This document shows, in pieces, positions 7,559 to 17,400 of a stretch of 47,448 nucleotides of DNA (position 1 is its first letter; every line of letters starts with the position of its first letter). The DNA is from Mycobacterium sp. AZCC_0083 (GTDB lineage: Bacteria; Actinomycetota; Actinomycetes; Mycobacteriales; Mycobacteriaceae), in the NCBI RefSeq assembly GCF_014202335.1, contig NZ_JACHGP010000032.1, positions 1 through 47,448 of the forward strand, given 5' to 3'. The position numbers were made by a program, and so were the translations under genes. The notes under the pieces are model-generated. The model worked only from the letters and a program-made list of their open reading frames with translations, had not been told where the DNA came from and did not search any database.

Positions 7559-10500
7559 GTGTCGGCTGAAACTCTTGAAGAGCGACTCGTCCGCCGAGTC
7601 ACCGAGTTGTACGGCAGCGACGAGCAGTTCGCCGCGGCCATGCCCAGCGTCGACGTCAATGCGGCAATTGATGAACCGGGACTGCGGCTTCCGGAGATCA
7701 TTCGGACCGTTATGGAGGGGTACGCCGAGCGGCCCGCGCTGGGGCAGCGGGCGGTGCAGTTGGTCACCGATGCGGCAGGACGTACGACCCTGGAACTGTT
7801 GCCACGATTCGAAACAATGACCTACCGCGAGCTGTGGGAGCGCGTCAGCACCGTAGCAACTTGCCTCGGAAGCGACCGCGAGGCGCCGGTGAGGCCGGGA
7901 GACCGAGTCTGCATTCTCGGCTTCGCCAGCATTGATTACACGACCGTCGACATGTCCCTCGTTCAGATTGGGGCAGTGACCACTCCGCTGCCGACCAGCG
8001 CGCCGACCGCTCAACTTCTCCCGATCGTCGCTGAAACCGAACCGGTGCTGATTGCCGCCAGCGTCGACTACCTCGACGACGCGGTGGAACTCGCGTTGAT
8101 CGGGCCTGCACCGGCAAGGATCGTCGTATTCGACTACCGCGCGCAGGTCGACGGGCAGCGCGAGATTCTTCAGGCCGCCGGTACCCGTCTGGCAGAAGCC
8201 GGAAGCTCGGTGACTCTGCAGACGCTGAGCGAGGTTCTCGAGCGCGGTCACAACCTGCCGGCAAGGGCGCCCTACCTGTCCGACGAACCTGATCCGTTGA
8301 GGCTTCTGGTGTACACGTCGGGCAGCACTGGAGCGCCCAAAGGCGCGATGCATTCCGAGCGGATCGTTACGGCCACCTGGATCTCGCCGTCGATGAACGG
8401 TGAGCACATCATGCTGCCAATGATCGCGTTGATCTTCATGCCGATGAGTCACGTGATGGGACGTACACTCCTCTACTCGGCGCTCGGTGCCGGGGGGACA
8501 GCCTATTTCGCGCCCAAGAGCGATTTGTCGACGCTACTGGATGACCTTGCCTTGGTACGGCCCACGGCTTTGACCTTCGTGCCTCGGATCTGGGACATGC
8601 TGTTCGAGGAAGTCTCCGGTGAAGTTGACCGGCGTGCCGCGGACGGCGCCGATCACGCGTCGGTCGAGGCCGAGGTCATGGCGGAGCGCAGGCGGAACAT
8701 CCTCGGCGGACGGTATGTCGCGGTCTCATCGGGTTCAGCGGCCATCTCCCCGGAGATGAGGGCCTGGGCCGAATCGTTCATCGACCTACCCCTTATGGAG
8801 GGCTACGGCTCCACCGAAACCGGACCCGTCTTGGCAGACGGTACGGTGCGGCGCCCACCGGTGATCGACTACAAGCTGGTCGACGTGCCCGATCTCGGCT
8901 ACTTCCGCACCGATCGGCCGCACCCCAGGGGTGAGCTATTGGTGAAGAGTGCCGCCGTGTTCCCCGGCTATTACAAGCGCCCTGGGCTCACCGCCGAGGT
9001 TTTCGATGCAGACGGTTTCTATCGGACAGGAGACGTCGTTGCCGAGTTGGGACCCGACCAACTGAAGTACCTCGACCGGCGCAACAACGTGCTGAAGCTC
9101 TCCCAAGGTGAGTTCGTCGCCATCTCCAATCTGGAGGCCACGTTCGGTGACAGTCCGCTGGTGCACCAGATCTACATCTACGGCAACAGCGCCCGCCCTT
9201 ACCTTCTGGCAGTCGTTGTGCCGACCGTAGAAGCGTTGTCTCGCGCGGGTGGCGATGCCGGTTCGCTCAAACTGGCCATCACCGACTCGTTGCAGAAGGT
9301 GGCCCGCGCCGCCGGCCTGCAGTCCTACGAGATCCCCCGTGACTTCATTGTCGAGACCACACCGTTTACTTTGGAGAACGGCCTGCTCACTGGCATTCGC
9401 AAGTTCGCACGACCGGAGCTCAAGCAGCGCTACGGGCCTATTCTCGAGCAGCGCTACCTCGATTTGGCTGAGAGCCAAGCTGATGAACTGCGGGCGCTGC
9501 GGCGGGGCGGCAGCGAGCGGCCGGTCCTAGGGTTGGTCGGCCGGGCCGCGGGTGCGTTGCTCGGCGCCGCCGCAGCGGAAGTGGCGCCGGACGCACATTT
9601 CACCGACCTGGGTGGAGACTCGCTGTCCGCCTTGACATTTGCAAAATTGTTGTACGACATCTTCGATATCGACGTACCGGTGAGCGTGATCATCAGTCCA
9701 ACCACGGACCTGCGAGCGATCGCCGACTACATCGAGATCGAGCGCAACTCGGAGATGACGCGACCAACGTTCGCCACGGTGCACGGCCGGGATTCCACCG
9801 AGGCCAACGCCAGCGACCTCACCCTCGACAAGTTCATCGACAATGCCACGCTGGCCGCTGCACCAGCACTCCCACCCCCCGCTGGCGAGATCCGGACGGT
9901 ACTCCTGACCGGCGCCAGCGGCTTCCTCGGTCGGTTCCTGGTTCTGGAATGGCTACAACGGATGGACTGCGTGGATGGCACGTTGATCTGTCTGGTGCGA
10001 GCCAAGGACGATGCCTCGGCTCGTGCAAGGCTCGACGCCGTCTTCGGCTGTGGCGACCCGCAATTGCTCGCGCACTACCGTGAATTGGCCGCTGACCACC
10101 TGGAGGTCATCGCCGGCGATAAGGGCGACGAGAACCTCGGTCTCAATCAGCAGACGTGGCAACGTCTCGCCGACACCGTCGATCTGATCGTCGATCCCGC
10201 GGCGCTGGTCAACCACCTTCTGCCCTACAGTCAACTGTTCGGGTCAAATGTCGTGGGCACCGCCGAGCTCATCCGCGTCGCCTTGACCACCAAACTCAAG
10301 CAGTTCGCCTATGTCTCGACCATCGCCGTCATCGCCGGTACCGATCCCGCATCGTTCACCGAAGACGCCGACGTCCGCGCCATCAGCCCAACCCGCACCG
10401 TTGATGACACGTATGCCAACGGCTACGGCAACAGCAAATGGGCCGGCGAAGTGTTGCTGCGCGAAGCACACGATCTCTGTGGGCTGCCGGTGTCGGTGTT

Positions 10501-11086
10501 TCGCTGCGGCATGATCTTGGCCGACGCCAAGTACTTGGGTCAGCTCAACGTCCCTGACACGTTCACCCGGTTGATGCTGAGCGTGCTCGCCACGGGAATC
10601 GCCCCAGGCTCGTTTTACCGATTGGACGACGACGGTGAGCCCCAGCGTGCCCACTACGACGGGCTACCAGTCGATTTCATCGCCGAAGCAATCTCGACGC
10701 TCGGTGAACGCCTGGTCGACGGGTTCCAGACCTACCACGTGATGAATCCATATGACGACGGCATTGGGCTCGACGAGTACGTCGACTGGCTGATTGAGGC
10801 GGGTCATCCGATACAGCGGATCCCCAGCCATGACGAGTGGTTTCGGCGTTTTGACACCGCCGTCCGTGGTCTACCCGAATACCAGCGCCAAGCATCAGTC
10901 CTGCCGCTGTTGGGCAGCTACCAGCACCCCGGCCCGCCGTTGCGCGGCGCGATGGCGTCCGCCGACCGGTTCCGCTCGGCTGTGCAGGCGGCGAAAGTCG
11001 GTTCGGACAACGACATTCCACACATCACCGCGGAAATTATCATCAAGTACGCGACGAACTTGAAACTCCTTGGGCTGCTCTGGTAG
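7559..11086 (+). CDS. car: Carboxylic acid reductase (CAR)
   Basis: The 1175-residue, three-domain enzyme reduces carboxylic acids to aldehydes with ATP and NADPH. The adenylation domain spans about 20-640, with YTSGSTGAPKGAMHSE near 251 and GYGSTETGP near 414. The carrier domain has GGDSLSA with the phosphopantetheine Ser at 688. The reductase domain has LLTGASGFLG at 782-791 and the catalytic Tyr/Lys as YGNSK (Y956, K960). The GTG start with AAAGG upstream gives the usual CAR length; an ATG 15 codons earlier adds an unlikely tail. It needs a phosphopantetheinyl transferase, not encoded here. It follows the DapB-like oxidoreductase, so aldehydes made here may be handled by that enzyme. Confidence 0.95.
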   Translation: MSAETLEERLVRRVTELYGSDEQFAAAMPSVDVNAAIDEPGLRLPEIIRTVMEGYAERPALGQRAVQLVTDAAGRTTLELLPRFETMTYRELWERVSTVATCLGSDREAPVRPGDRVCILGFASIDYTTVDMSLVQIGAVTTPLPTSAPTAQLLPIVAETEPVLIAASVDYLDDAVELALIGPAPARIVVFDYRAQVDGQREILQAAGTRLAEAGSSVTLQTLSEVLERGHNLPARAPYLSDEPDPLRLLVYTSGSTGAPKGAMHSERIVTATWISPSMNGEHIMLPMIALIFMPMSHVMGRTLLYSALGAGGTAYFAPKSDLSTLLDDLALVRPTALTFVPRIWDMLFEEVSGEVDRRAADGADHASVEAEVMAERRRNILGGRYVAVSSGSAAISPEMRAWAESFIDLPLMEGYGSTETGPVLADGTVRRPPVIDYKLVDVPDLGYFRTDRPHPRGELLVKSAAVFPGYYKRPGLTAEVFDADGFYRTGDVVAELGPDQLKYLDRRNNVLKLSQGEFVAISNLEATFGDSPLVHQIYIYGNSARPYLLAVVVPTVEALSRAGGDAGSLKLAITDSLQKVARAAGLQSYEIPRDFIVETTPFTLENGLLTGIRKFARPELKQRYGPILEQRYLDLAESQADELRALRRGGSERPVLGLVGRAAGALLGAAAAEVAPDAHFTDLGGDSLSALTFAKLLYDIFDIDVPVSVIISPTTDLRAIADYIEIERNSEMTRPTFATVHGRDSTEANASDLTLDKFIDNATLAAAPALPPPAGEIRTVLLTGASGFLGRFLVLEWLQRMDCVDGTLICLVRAKDDASARARLDAVFGCGDPQLLAHYRELAADHLEVIAGDKGDENLGLNQQTWQRLADTVDLIVDPAALVNHLLPYSQLFGSNVVGTAELIRVALTTKLKQFAYVSTIAVIAGTDPASFTEDADVRAISPTRTVDDTYANGYGNSKWAGEVLLREAHDLCGLPVSVFRCGMILADAKYLGQLNVPDTFTRLMLSVLATGIAPGSFYRLDDDGEPQRAHYDGLPVDFIAEAISTLGERLVDGFQTYHVMNPYDDGIGLDEYVDWLIEAGHPIQRIPSHDEWFRRFDTAVRGLPEYQRQASVLPLLGSYQHPGPPLRGAMASADRFRSAVQAAKVGSDNDIPHITAEIIIKYATNLKLLGLLW

Positions 11087-11154
11087 CTGACCGGCACCGG
11101 GGAACTGGCTGCGCCCGCCAGGCCGCGGCGAGCCTCGAGATGGCATCGCCAACC

Positions 11155-11353
11155 TGCGCCCACGAAGCCGAGGTTGTCGAAGCGGAGCATGCCGACGCCC
11201 TCGCTGGCAGATCCGGCTAGCAGCCGGGCTGTTCTTGCCGAGCGTGAAGCCATGGGCGAAGACACCCCCACCGCGGACCTCGCGCTCGGGGAGATCGATG
11301 AGACCGGCCAGAGTGGGCCCGGTGGTGCTGAGAAACGTGACGCGCCCGGGCAC
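11155..11353 (-). pseudogene. Alpha/beta-hydrolase/OsmC-type protein, N-terminal relic
   Basis: The minus strand reads TLAGLIDLPEREVRGGGVFA and HGFTLGKNSPAASRI. A frameshift near 11205 follows, and SEGVGMLRFDNLGFVGAG continues in another frame. This is the N-terminal part of a bifunctional alpha/beta-hydrolase/OsmC protein; the GFSLGG nucleophile region and OsmC domain are missing. It abuts the 3' end of the CAR gene. Confidence 0.7.
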
Positions 11354-11906
11354 GGCGTCACCGTTTCACTTGCCGACGGCTCGGGTACGGGCATCGCGTT
11401 CGATCCAAACTCGTAGATGGCCACCGCAAGTCAGCTCTCGTCGGTTCGGCTGGAGACCGGTTGGGGACCACTCCCTTGCCCTGAGCCGCAGCCGTCGAGT
11501 CAGGCGTAACACGGCAGGCATGTTGTGGCAGGCCCTGATTCAAACAGTCGTCCTAGCCAATAACACCGCAGGCCCGACATCCGGTGAAGATGGCCGTTCG
11601 TCTCCCTTCTCCGCTGCTGGACCAAAACGGGCTGAGACGGAACCTCCGCAAGGGACGGACCGGACTGGCTGCTGCGGGTGCAGTCAACGGGCGTCATCGC
11701 AGCCGGTAATCAATTTTGTTGACGCCGCAAAGGGGTCAGACTTCAGTTGCCGTTGACACGTGCGAATGTGGCCTGGCTGGCCCGGCGCGGTGTTGCGAGT
11801 AGTGGCGTATGCCCACAAGGGTCACATGCTAGTGAACTGTGCGTAACCGGAGCCGGATAGCTTCTGTGCCAGTGTGATTTGGACTTATCGACGAGGAGTG
11901 ACGACT
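11354..11906. other. Intergenic, probable IS scar
   Basis: About 550 bases with no gene. Near 11728-11757 the stretch AAAGGGGTCAGACTTCAGTT resembles sequences seen at the ends of some transposases, so an old insertion is possible. GACGAGGAG just before 11907 is the ribosome site of the permease gene. Confidence 0.35.
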
Positions 11907-13580
11907 ATGGCGACAGAGGTAGGCGCTACGAACGCGAGTGCTGGGTTACAACGAACGGTCGGCTTCTGGGGCTTGATGTTCGTGTCGTTGGGATCGATCA
12001 TCGGTTCCGGTTGGCTGCTCAGCGCATTGAGTGCAACGCAGACGGCCGGGCCGGCGGCAATCCTCTCCTGGGTCCTGGCGGCAGCGATGCTGATCGTGCT
12101 GGCGCTGGTCTTCGCCGAGTTAGGCGGGGCGTACCCGGTGGCCGGCGGTTCGGGGCGGTTTCCGTTCTATTCGCACGGCGCGTTCAGCGGGTTCATCGCG
12201 GCGTGGGCGTCGTGGCTGCAAGCGGTCGCGATCGCTCCGATCGAGATTCTCGCCGCCATCGCCTACGTCAACAGCGTCGGGTGGGTGAACCAGCACTTCA
12301 ACATGCTCAACGATGCGGGACTGCTGAATCTCAAGGGCCTCATCGTCGCCACCATCTTGCTGATCGCGTTCACCGGCATGAACCTGGCCGGCGCCAAGTT
12401 CATGTCCGAGAGCAACGGACTCGTGGTGGTCTGGAAGACCGCGGTGCCGCTCCTCGCAATCTTCGTGATCGCCTACCTGTCGTTCCACCCGAGCAACTTC
12501 ACCGCAGGCGGCAGCTTCATGCCATTCGGCGTGCACGGCATCTTCGCCGCGCTGCCGCTGGGGGTGGTGTTCGCCCTGCAGGGCTTCGAACAAGCCGTGC
12601 AGCTCGCGGGCGAAGCCAAGAACCCGCAGAAGGACATGTCGCGGGCCATCATTACCGCGATGATCATCGGCGCATTGCTCTACATCGCCCTGCAGGCAGC
12701 GTTCATCCTCGCAATCAACCCGGCGGACGTGAAGGACGGTTGGGCTCATCCGCTGGGACTGGGCGGCGAAAATTCCAGTTACGGCGCCTGGTACACCTTG
12801 GCCATCGCCGTTGGGGCCGGCTGGCTGGCCGTCATCTTGATCATCGACGCGGTCGTCTCCCCGTCGGGCACCGGCATCGTCTACATCGGCACCACCGCAC
12901 GGCTCACCTACGCGCTCGGCGAGCTACCCGAACTGCCGACCCGGCTCGCCAGCACCGACCGCCGCGGCGTTCCGGTGTGGTCGATCGTCGTCTCTGCTGT
13001 CATCGGTTGGCTCTGTTTCGGACCCTTCCCAAGCTGGAGCAAGCTGGTCGCGGTCGTCACCGGCGCCACCGCCATCATGTACGCGTTCGCTCCGATCGCA
13101 CTGGCTGCGTTGCGCTCCCGTGATGGAGATCGGCCGCGTAGTTACCGCATGCCCTTCCCGAACGTGCTGCTGCCGATCGCGTTCATTTCGGCGAACCTGC
13201 TGCTGTATTGGGGCTCGTACGACGTCGAATGGAAACTCGACGCCGCCATGGTTTTCGGCGCTGTGCTCTTCTTCGTCGGTGCGATCTTCAAGCAGACCTA
13301 TTCGATCGACATGATGCGTCATGGCTACTGGATTCTCCCGTGGCTGATCGGCGCGACGATCATTGGCTACTTCGGCAACTACGGAGGACTCCACCCCGTG
13401 TTCGACGGGTTCATCTTCGGGGAGTGGTCCGACCTGGTCATCGTCGCCGCATTCAGCTTGATCATCTATTACTGGGCCCTTGCGGTGGCGATGCCGGCCG
13501 AGAAGGTCAAGGCCGCCGTCGAGCGCGACGCCGACCAAATCGAAGGCGGCAACGTCCTGCCCGTACCGCTGTCCTCATGA
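11907..13580 (+). CDS. APC-superfamily amino acid/organic cation permease
   Basis: The 557-residue integral membrane protein has about 12 hydrophobic segments. The start was chosen at ATG with GAGGAG 8 nt upstream. The first helix carries VSLGSIIGSGWLLSA, the APC substrate-binding unwound motif (GSGW). GFEQAVQLAGEAKNPQKDM after helix 6 is the conserved E-A-KNP loop of amino acid permeases. It most likely imports an amino acid or amine by proton symport. It stands alone between decayed sequences, so its link to the catabolic clusters is unclear. The subfamily (YjeM/AspT-like versus general APC) cannot be settled. Confidence 0.85.
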   Translation: MATEVGATNASAGLQRTVGFWGLMFVSLGSIIGSGWLLSALSATQTAGPAAILSWVLAAAMLIVLALVFAELGGAYPVAGGSGRFPFYSHGAFSGFIAAWASWLQAVAIAPIEILAAIAYVNSVGWVNQHFNMLNDAGLLNLKGLIVATILLIAFTGMNLAGAKFMSESNGLVVVWKTAVPLLAIFVIAYLSFHPSNFTAGGSFMPFGVHGIFAALPLGVVFALQGFEQAVQLAGEAKNPQKDMSRAIITAMIIGALLYIALQAAFILAINPADVKDGWAHPLGLGGENSSYGAWYTLAIAVGAGWLAVILIIDAVVSPSGTGIVYIGTTARLTYALGELPELPTRLASTDRRGVPVWSIVVSAVIGWLCFGPFPSWSKLVAVVTGATAIMYAFAPIALAALRSRDGDRPRSYRMPFPNVLLPIAFISANLLLYWGSYDVEWKLDAAMVFGAVLFFVGAIFKQTYSIDMMRHGYWILPWLIGATIIGYFGNYGGLHPVFDGFIFGEWSDLVIVAAFSLIIYYWALAVAMPAEKVKAAVERDADQIEGGNVLPVPLSS

Positions 13581-13659
13581 ATGCCTGGGCGACAAGACAA
13601 ACGGGCTCTCGCTGGAGTTTGGAGTTATGAGGTGGAAACACGGATGGGCGAGAACCTCG

Positions 13660-13995
13660 ACTCCGGGCACCTGATCGAGTTGGTCACCAGCATCCCTGGC
13701 GGTCATTGCTGAGACCGGCGACTCCACCCGCTGTGATAGCCCCCGCGCGCTGGTCAAACTCAAACGCGCCTGGCTATTCACCGCGACAACGGCAGCGGCA
13801 CTGCCAACGGCCGATCCAAGATCTGCTGGCGCGGTCGACGACTGTTTCCGGCTGTCCGTCTGGCGTGCGGGTGTGAAATGCATCGCCGAACAAAATCTGA
13901 GTGTCCGAGCCGATGACCCACTGTCCGATGGACAGGCGCGGGCCGCGTTGCTGCACTGGCTGCATGTCATCACCACCCGCCGCTTCAGCTGGGAA
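13660..13995 (+). pseudogene. IS110-family transposase, C-terminal remnant
   Basis: Pieces in shifting frames read LVTSIPGG, AETGDSTRCDSPRALVKL, and DDPLSDGQARAALLHWLHVI. They match in order the Transposase_20 domain of IS110 elements (IPGVG, IGDPxRFxSxxALVKxAG, LSDGQARAA). Stop codons and frameshifts break it. The tail RRFSWE joins abruptly to a second IS110 piece. Confidence 0.65.
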
Positions 13996-14310
13996 GCCAC
14001 CACAGACACACTTGGTGATCTGCGGGCGCTGACCCGCCAACGCAATTATCAGCTCGCGATGCGCATCGCTGCGGTCAGCCAGCTGGAGACACTCCTAGAC
14101 CAGCACCGGGTAGGCGGCGAATCCGTTTTAGCCCAACTGCATTCGCCGATCGCGTTGGACTTCCTGCACCACTACGCGTTACCGCAGGCCGCCGCGAGTC
14201 TCACTCCTTGCCAGGATTGAGACGTTCTGCCGCCGACGCGGCAGGGGCTTCGGTGCCGACGTGCCGGTCGGTACCGCCCAGCGCAGCCCGGCGCGACGGC
14301 GTTGTCGCGG
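13996..14310 (+). pseudogene. IS110-family transposase, middle remnant from another copy
   Basis: The frame reads LRALTRQRNYQLAMRIAAVS, then AQLHSPIALDFLHHYALPQA, which is the coiled, middle part of IS110 transposases (RxxLVxxRxxxxNQL; DSPIALAFLxRYPTP). A frameshift at about 14215 moves the continuation ARIETFCRRRG to another frame. It belongs N-terminal to the domain of the preceding remnant, yet lies downstream of it, so two copies have been joined by a deletion. Confidence 0.65.
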
Positions 14311-14375
14311 TCTGAGACCAGGAAGCAGGACTGTTTGGTCTTCCATTCGGCCGCGGTGACGTGTGTCCGTGGCCA

Positions 14376-14440
14376 TGAAAAAGTACCCACTGGCGGTCAA
14401 GTAGATGTATCCACTGGTGGCCAGATAAAAGTCCCCACCC
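14376..14440. repeat. IS21-type terminal repeats
   Basis: Three related units, GTACCCACTGGCGGTCAAG, GTATCCACTGGTGGCCAG and AAAGTCCCCACC, lie in tandem about 100 bases before the istA-like frame. Multiple short terminal repeats are typical of IS21-family ends. Confidence 0.5.
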
Positions 14441-14527
14441 CGTGTTCGTCGTGTCGATCAGGAACTGCGGGCCCCGGTGATGACGGTGAAGGTGCCAACC
14501 ACACACCGCCACCACCGGGGAGTTCCA

Positions 14528-15007
14528 TTGAAGTCTGCGAAGGACCGTATGGACATTTCTGCCTATCAACAAGTCGGGTCATACCGAGGAGCCGCCGAGC
14601 TGTGCGGCACCACCCACAAGACCGTCAAACGTGTCGTCGAGAAGTTCGAAGCCGGCGATACCGCGGCGGGGCGGGCTGAGCGGGCCCACAACTTTGATGC
14701 GGTGGCCGAACTGGTCACTGAACGAGTCGAGAATCTCAAGGGTCGGATGTCGGCCAAGCGCATACTGCCGATCGCGAGGGCGGCTGGTTGCGAAGGGTCG
14801 GCACGTAACTTCCGCCGCCTCGTTGCCGAGGCAAAGGTGTTGTGGCGCAACGAGCATCACCGCGGACGTCGCCCGGCGGTGTGGTCACCGGGTGAGTACC
14901 TGGTGATCGACTGGGCCCAAGCCGCGCCGGGGCAGTTCCTGTTCTGCGCGGTGCTGGCGTTCTCCCGGTGGCGCTTCGTCGCGTTCGCCACCGACCAGAA
15001 GTGTTGA
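14528..15007 (+). pseudogene. istA: IS21-family IstA transposase, truncated by the IS30 element
   Basis: From a TTG start (GGGGAG upstream) the frame gives KSAKDRMDISAYQQVGSYRG with a helix-turn-helix (ELCGTTHKTVKRVVEKFE), then PAVWSPGEYLVIDWAQAAPG, the first Asp region of the DDE fold. It ends at FATDQKC, where the IS30 inverted repeat begins. The rest of istA and all of istB are absent on the far side of the IS30 element, so a deletion accompanied or followed the insertion. Confidence 0.8.
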
Positions 15008-15038
15008 CGACGGGTGAGGTCTAGTCAACGTCGCAACA
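15000..15038. repeat. IS30 left inverted repeat
   Basis: Outer AGTGTTGACGACGGG and inner GTCGCAACA match the reverse complement of the right end with a small gap and several substitutions. Confidence 0.65.
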
Positions 15039-16278
15039 TCACGAACCGTTTGAGGTTAACAGGGCGGTGAATAAGTCAGCGGGGCAACGGTCTTGGAGGA
15101 CCATGCGGGGACGGTGATTGAGTTCGTGTTCGACGGCGAGCAAGAGTGCCGGTGGATGGTTGAGGGTGACGCCCTTGGGGAAGTAGTCGCGCAGGAGTCC
15201 GTTGGTGTTTTCGTTGGTGCCGCGTTGCCAGGGTGAATGGGAGTCGCAGAAGTAGATGGGTGCGCCCAGCTTGACGGCGGTGGCGAGGTGGCGGGCCATC
15301 TCGGTGGCCCTGGTCCCAGGTGATGGACCGCAGGAGCGCCGGTGGCAGATCCCGCATGCGGGCCACCAGGGCGGCGTGCAGGGAGTCGGAGTCACTGCGA
15401 GGGAGGTGCACCAACCGCACAATCCGGGTCTGGCGCTCGACCAGAGTGCCGATCGCCGAGCTGTGGTTGTTGCCGATGATTGAATCTCCCTCCCAGTGCC
15501 CTGCCTCGGATCGGTCGTCCATCGGGAACGGGCGGTCGTGGATGGTGAGCATCGGTTGATGGAACCGCGGTCGCCGGCGCTGCTGACGCTGGTGTGCTCG
15601 GCGATGATCACGACCGGTACGTAGCGGTGAACGACGGTGCGGTGCTAGCCGCGAGGGCCGTGAAGAACGCGAATTCGGTTGATACACAGCTTGATAGATA
15701 CTCTCGTGACACAGCCGCATCCACGGGTCGTCGGCGAAGCGCAATCGAAGATGACGGCTGATCTGCTGCGGGCTCCACCGCTGGAGAAGCAACTCGGCGA
15801 CCACGGCGCCAAGGTGATCGCTGATGTCGACCCGGCGTCGGTGGTGACGTGCTCGACGCGCGGTGGCACGCCGATGAGCATCGAGGGGCTGATATCCGCG
15901 GCCGGCCCGCGCGTTGCGTCGCAGCTCCCTCGAGATCATCGAAGCCGAGCGACCAAGTCGCTCGGCGATCACGCGCAGGCTCATCCCGGACTGACGCAGA
16001 TCGACAATCTCGATGCGCTCGTCCTGGGACAGATAGCGCGAGCTGATCTGACGGACGGTTAGCCGATCCAGTGGTGGGACGAACCCGACCTCGACGCTGT
16101 TGCGGTAGGTCTTGTAACCGTGCGTCCAGTTCGTAGCCGCGGATCGAGATACACCGACTTCGCGGGCCGCGGCGCGCACACTCCACCCGCGAGCCCGCAA
16201 CTCCATGAACCGTTGACGCTTGGCCGACTGCGGACGACGCCCCGGCCCCTTCTTCACACGACGTGACGATGACAACAC
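15039..16278 (-). pseudogene. IS30-family transposase with one frameshift
   Basis: The N-terminal part has two helix-turn-helix segments (VRAAAREVGVSRSAATNW; LRVIAERLGRSASMISRELR), then WSPQQISRHL and the DDE core beginning GHWEGDSIIGNN. Near 15306-15310 one extra base shifts ITWDQG out of frame; the correct continuation TEMARHLATAVKLGAPIYF to HSPWQRGTNENTNGLLRDYF (catalytic Glu) and the C-terminus is intact in the neighbouring frame. With this one correction the protein would be about 413 residues and look active. It is therefore a recent inactivation or a sequencing error. Confidence 0.8.
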
Positions 16279-16299
16279 AACCTCCAGAATCTAGAGAAG

Positions 16300-16340
16300 T
16301 GTTGCGACCAGGCCTAGAAACCACCCCCCTCGTCGACACT
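16300..16340. repeat. IS30 right inverted repeat
   Basis: The reverse complement reads AGTGTCGACGAGGGG outward and GTCGCAACA inward, pairing with 15000-15038. Confidence 0.65.
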
Positions 16341-16536
16341 CAGCACCACCGCAGACACGCCGAGGGACCAGCAACGACGAGTTGCGCACGGAGCAGCACG
16401 GCCTCACCCGTCTGACCTGATGTCCGCGTCGGATTCGCAAAGGCATCTGCCGTCTTGCGGCACTGCTAGTTTTCATGTATCGGTGGCATCAGGTGGGCGA
16501 TGATTGCGGACCGGTTTGGGGCTGGCCTTGTCTGGT

Positions 16537-17400
16537 TCAGGCCTTCGGATGGGTGTAGAACCCTTCGCCAGTCTTGACGCCGAGCTTGCCCGCATCGACA
16601 TAGCCCTGCAATAAGTCCCGCACGTTCTTCGGCAAATGCGGAAACTCTTCCGCGTAGTGGTTCTCGATATCGAGCACAACATCCAGGCCGACCTGGTCCA
16701 TCAACTGGAATGGCGCGTCCAGCACGCGCCGGTTGACTTTGAACATCCCGTCGATATCTTCCGGACGGGCAACGCCTTCGGCTACCACGGCCAGCGACTC
16801 ACGCTTGATGGCGGCCCAGATGCGATTGAAGATGAAGCCGGTGGACTCCCGGCGCGCCTCGAAGGGATAGACGCCGAACTCAGGCAGGACGGCCAGTAGG
16901 GTGTCGAGTAGGTCGCGGTCGGTCTGGCCGTTGGACATCAGTTCGACCGCGTTGACGTCCGGCGGCATGTAGAAGTGCATGTTGCACAGCCGCGTTTTAT
17001 CTCGCACCTTGTCGGCCATCAGGCGTGACGGGTACGACGAAGAGTTGGTCGCGAAAATGGTATCCGCGGCCGCCGCCTCGTCGATCTGGCCCCACAGTGG
17101 AATCTTGATCTCAAGCTTTTCGGGGGCCGACTCGACGACAAGCCAGGCGCCGTCCAACGCCACGGCGAGCGATGTCGTGGCCGTCGCGACCCCCGGCTCG
17201 CCGAACTCGCGGTCCAGCTTCGGCAAGGTCTCGCTCACGTACTGGGTCGCGGAGGCGAGCTGTTCGGCGCGGCGACCGTAGATCCGCGCGGTCCCACCGC
17301 GGGAGGCGAACATCAGCGCGATGCGCCGACCCAGCGTTCCCGCTCCGATTACCGCGACCGGGCGGTGTTGAATCTCCTCGAAAGTGTATTTGTACGGCAC
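16537..17400 (-). CDS. 3-hydroxyacyl-CoA (3-hydroxybutyryl-CoA-like) dehydrogenase
   Basis: The 287-residue protein has the NAD-binding motif AVIGAGTLGRRIA (GAGTLG at 19-24), the substrate-binding NSSSY and a catalytic-type His in NMHFYMPP. The canonical family motif here is HFFNP, so the MPP variant may mean a changed substrate. The C-terminal domain includes STGFIFNRIWAAIKRE, equivalent to the usual GFVxNR segment, and ends KTGEGFY. It is the last gene of the PHA/ring-degradation operon, 97 nt after the hydrolase. It probably oxidises or reduces a 3-hydroxyacyl-CoA, feeding or draining PHA precursors. The 3' side runs into the IS nest, so operon genes beyond it may have been lost. Confidence 0.8.
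   Translation of the reverse strand: MPYKYTFEEIQHRPVAVIGAGTLGRRIALMFASRGGTARIYGRRAEQLASATQYVSETLPKLDREFGEPGVATATTSLAVALDGAWLVVESAPEKLEIKIPLWGQIDEAAAADTIFATNSSSYPSRLMADKVRDKTRLCNMHFYMPPDVNAVELMSNGQTDRDLLDTLLAVLPEFGVYPFEARRESTGFIFNRIWAAIKRESLAVVAEGVARPEDIDGMFKVNRRVLDAPFQLMDQVGLDVVLDIENHYAEEFPHLPKNVRDLLQGYVDAGKLGVKTGEGFYTHPKA

Larger units (their letters stand above)
15000..16340 (-). mobile_element. IS30-family insertion sequence
   Basis: A 1.34-kb element bounded by imperfect inverted repeats of about 40 bp (15000-15038 and 16300-16340; both read AGTGTyGACGA at the outer edge and GTCGCAACA at the inner edge). It holds one minus-strand transposase frame. No clear target-site duplication was seen, consistent with loss of the adjoining istA sequence. 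Confidence 0.75.

Noticed and set aside
6905..8452. 515-codon minus-strand frame
   Set aside because: Antisense to the DapB-like gene and CAR; no recognisable motif.
11879..13123. 414-codon plus frame within the permease gene
   Set aside because: Out-of-frame reading of the permease; very Arg/His-rich and without helices.
14227..14244. CTGCCGC-CGAC-GCGGCAG hairpin as a terminator
   Set aside because: It lies in IS110 coding remnants, lacks a T-run and is explained by Arg/Cys codons.
14998..16343. Target-site duplication of the IS30 element
   Set aside because: Bases next to the two inverted repeats do not match; flanking istA sequence is missing on one side.
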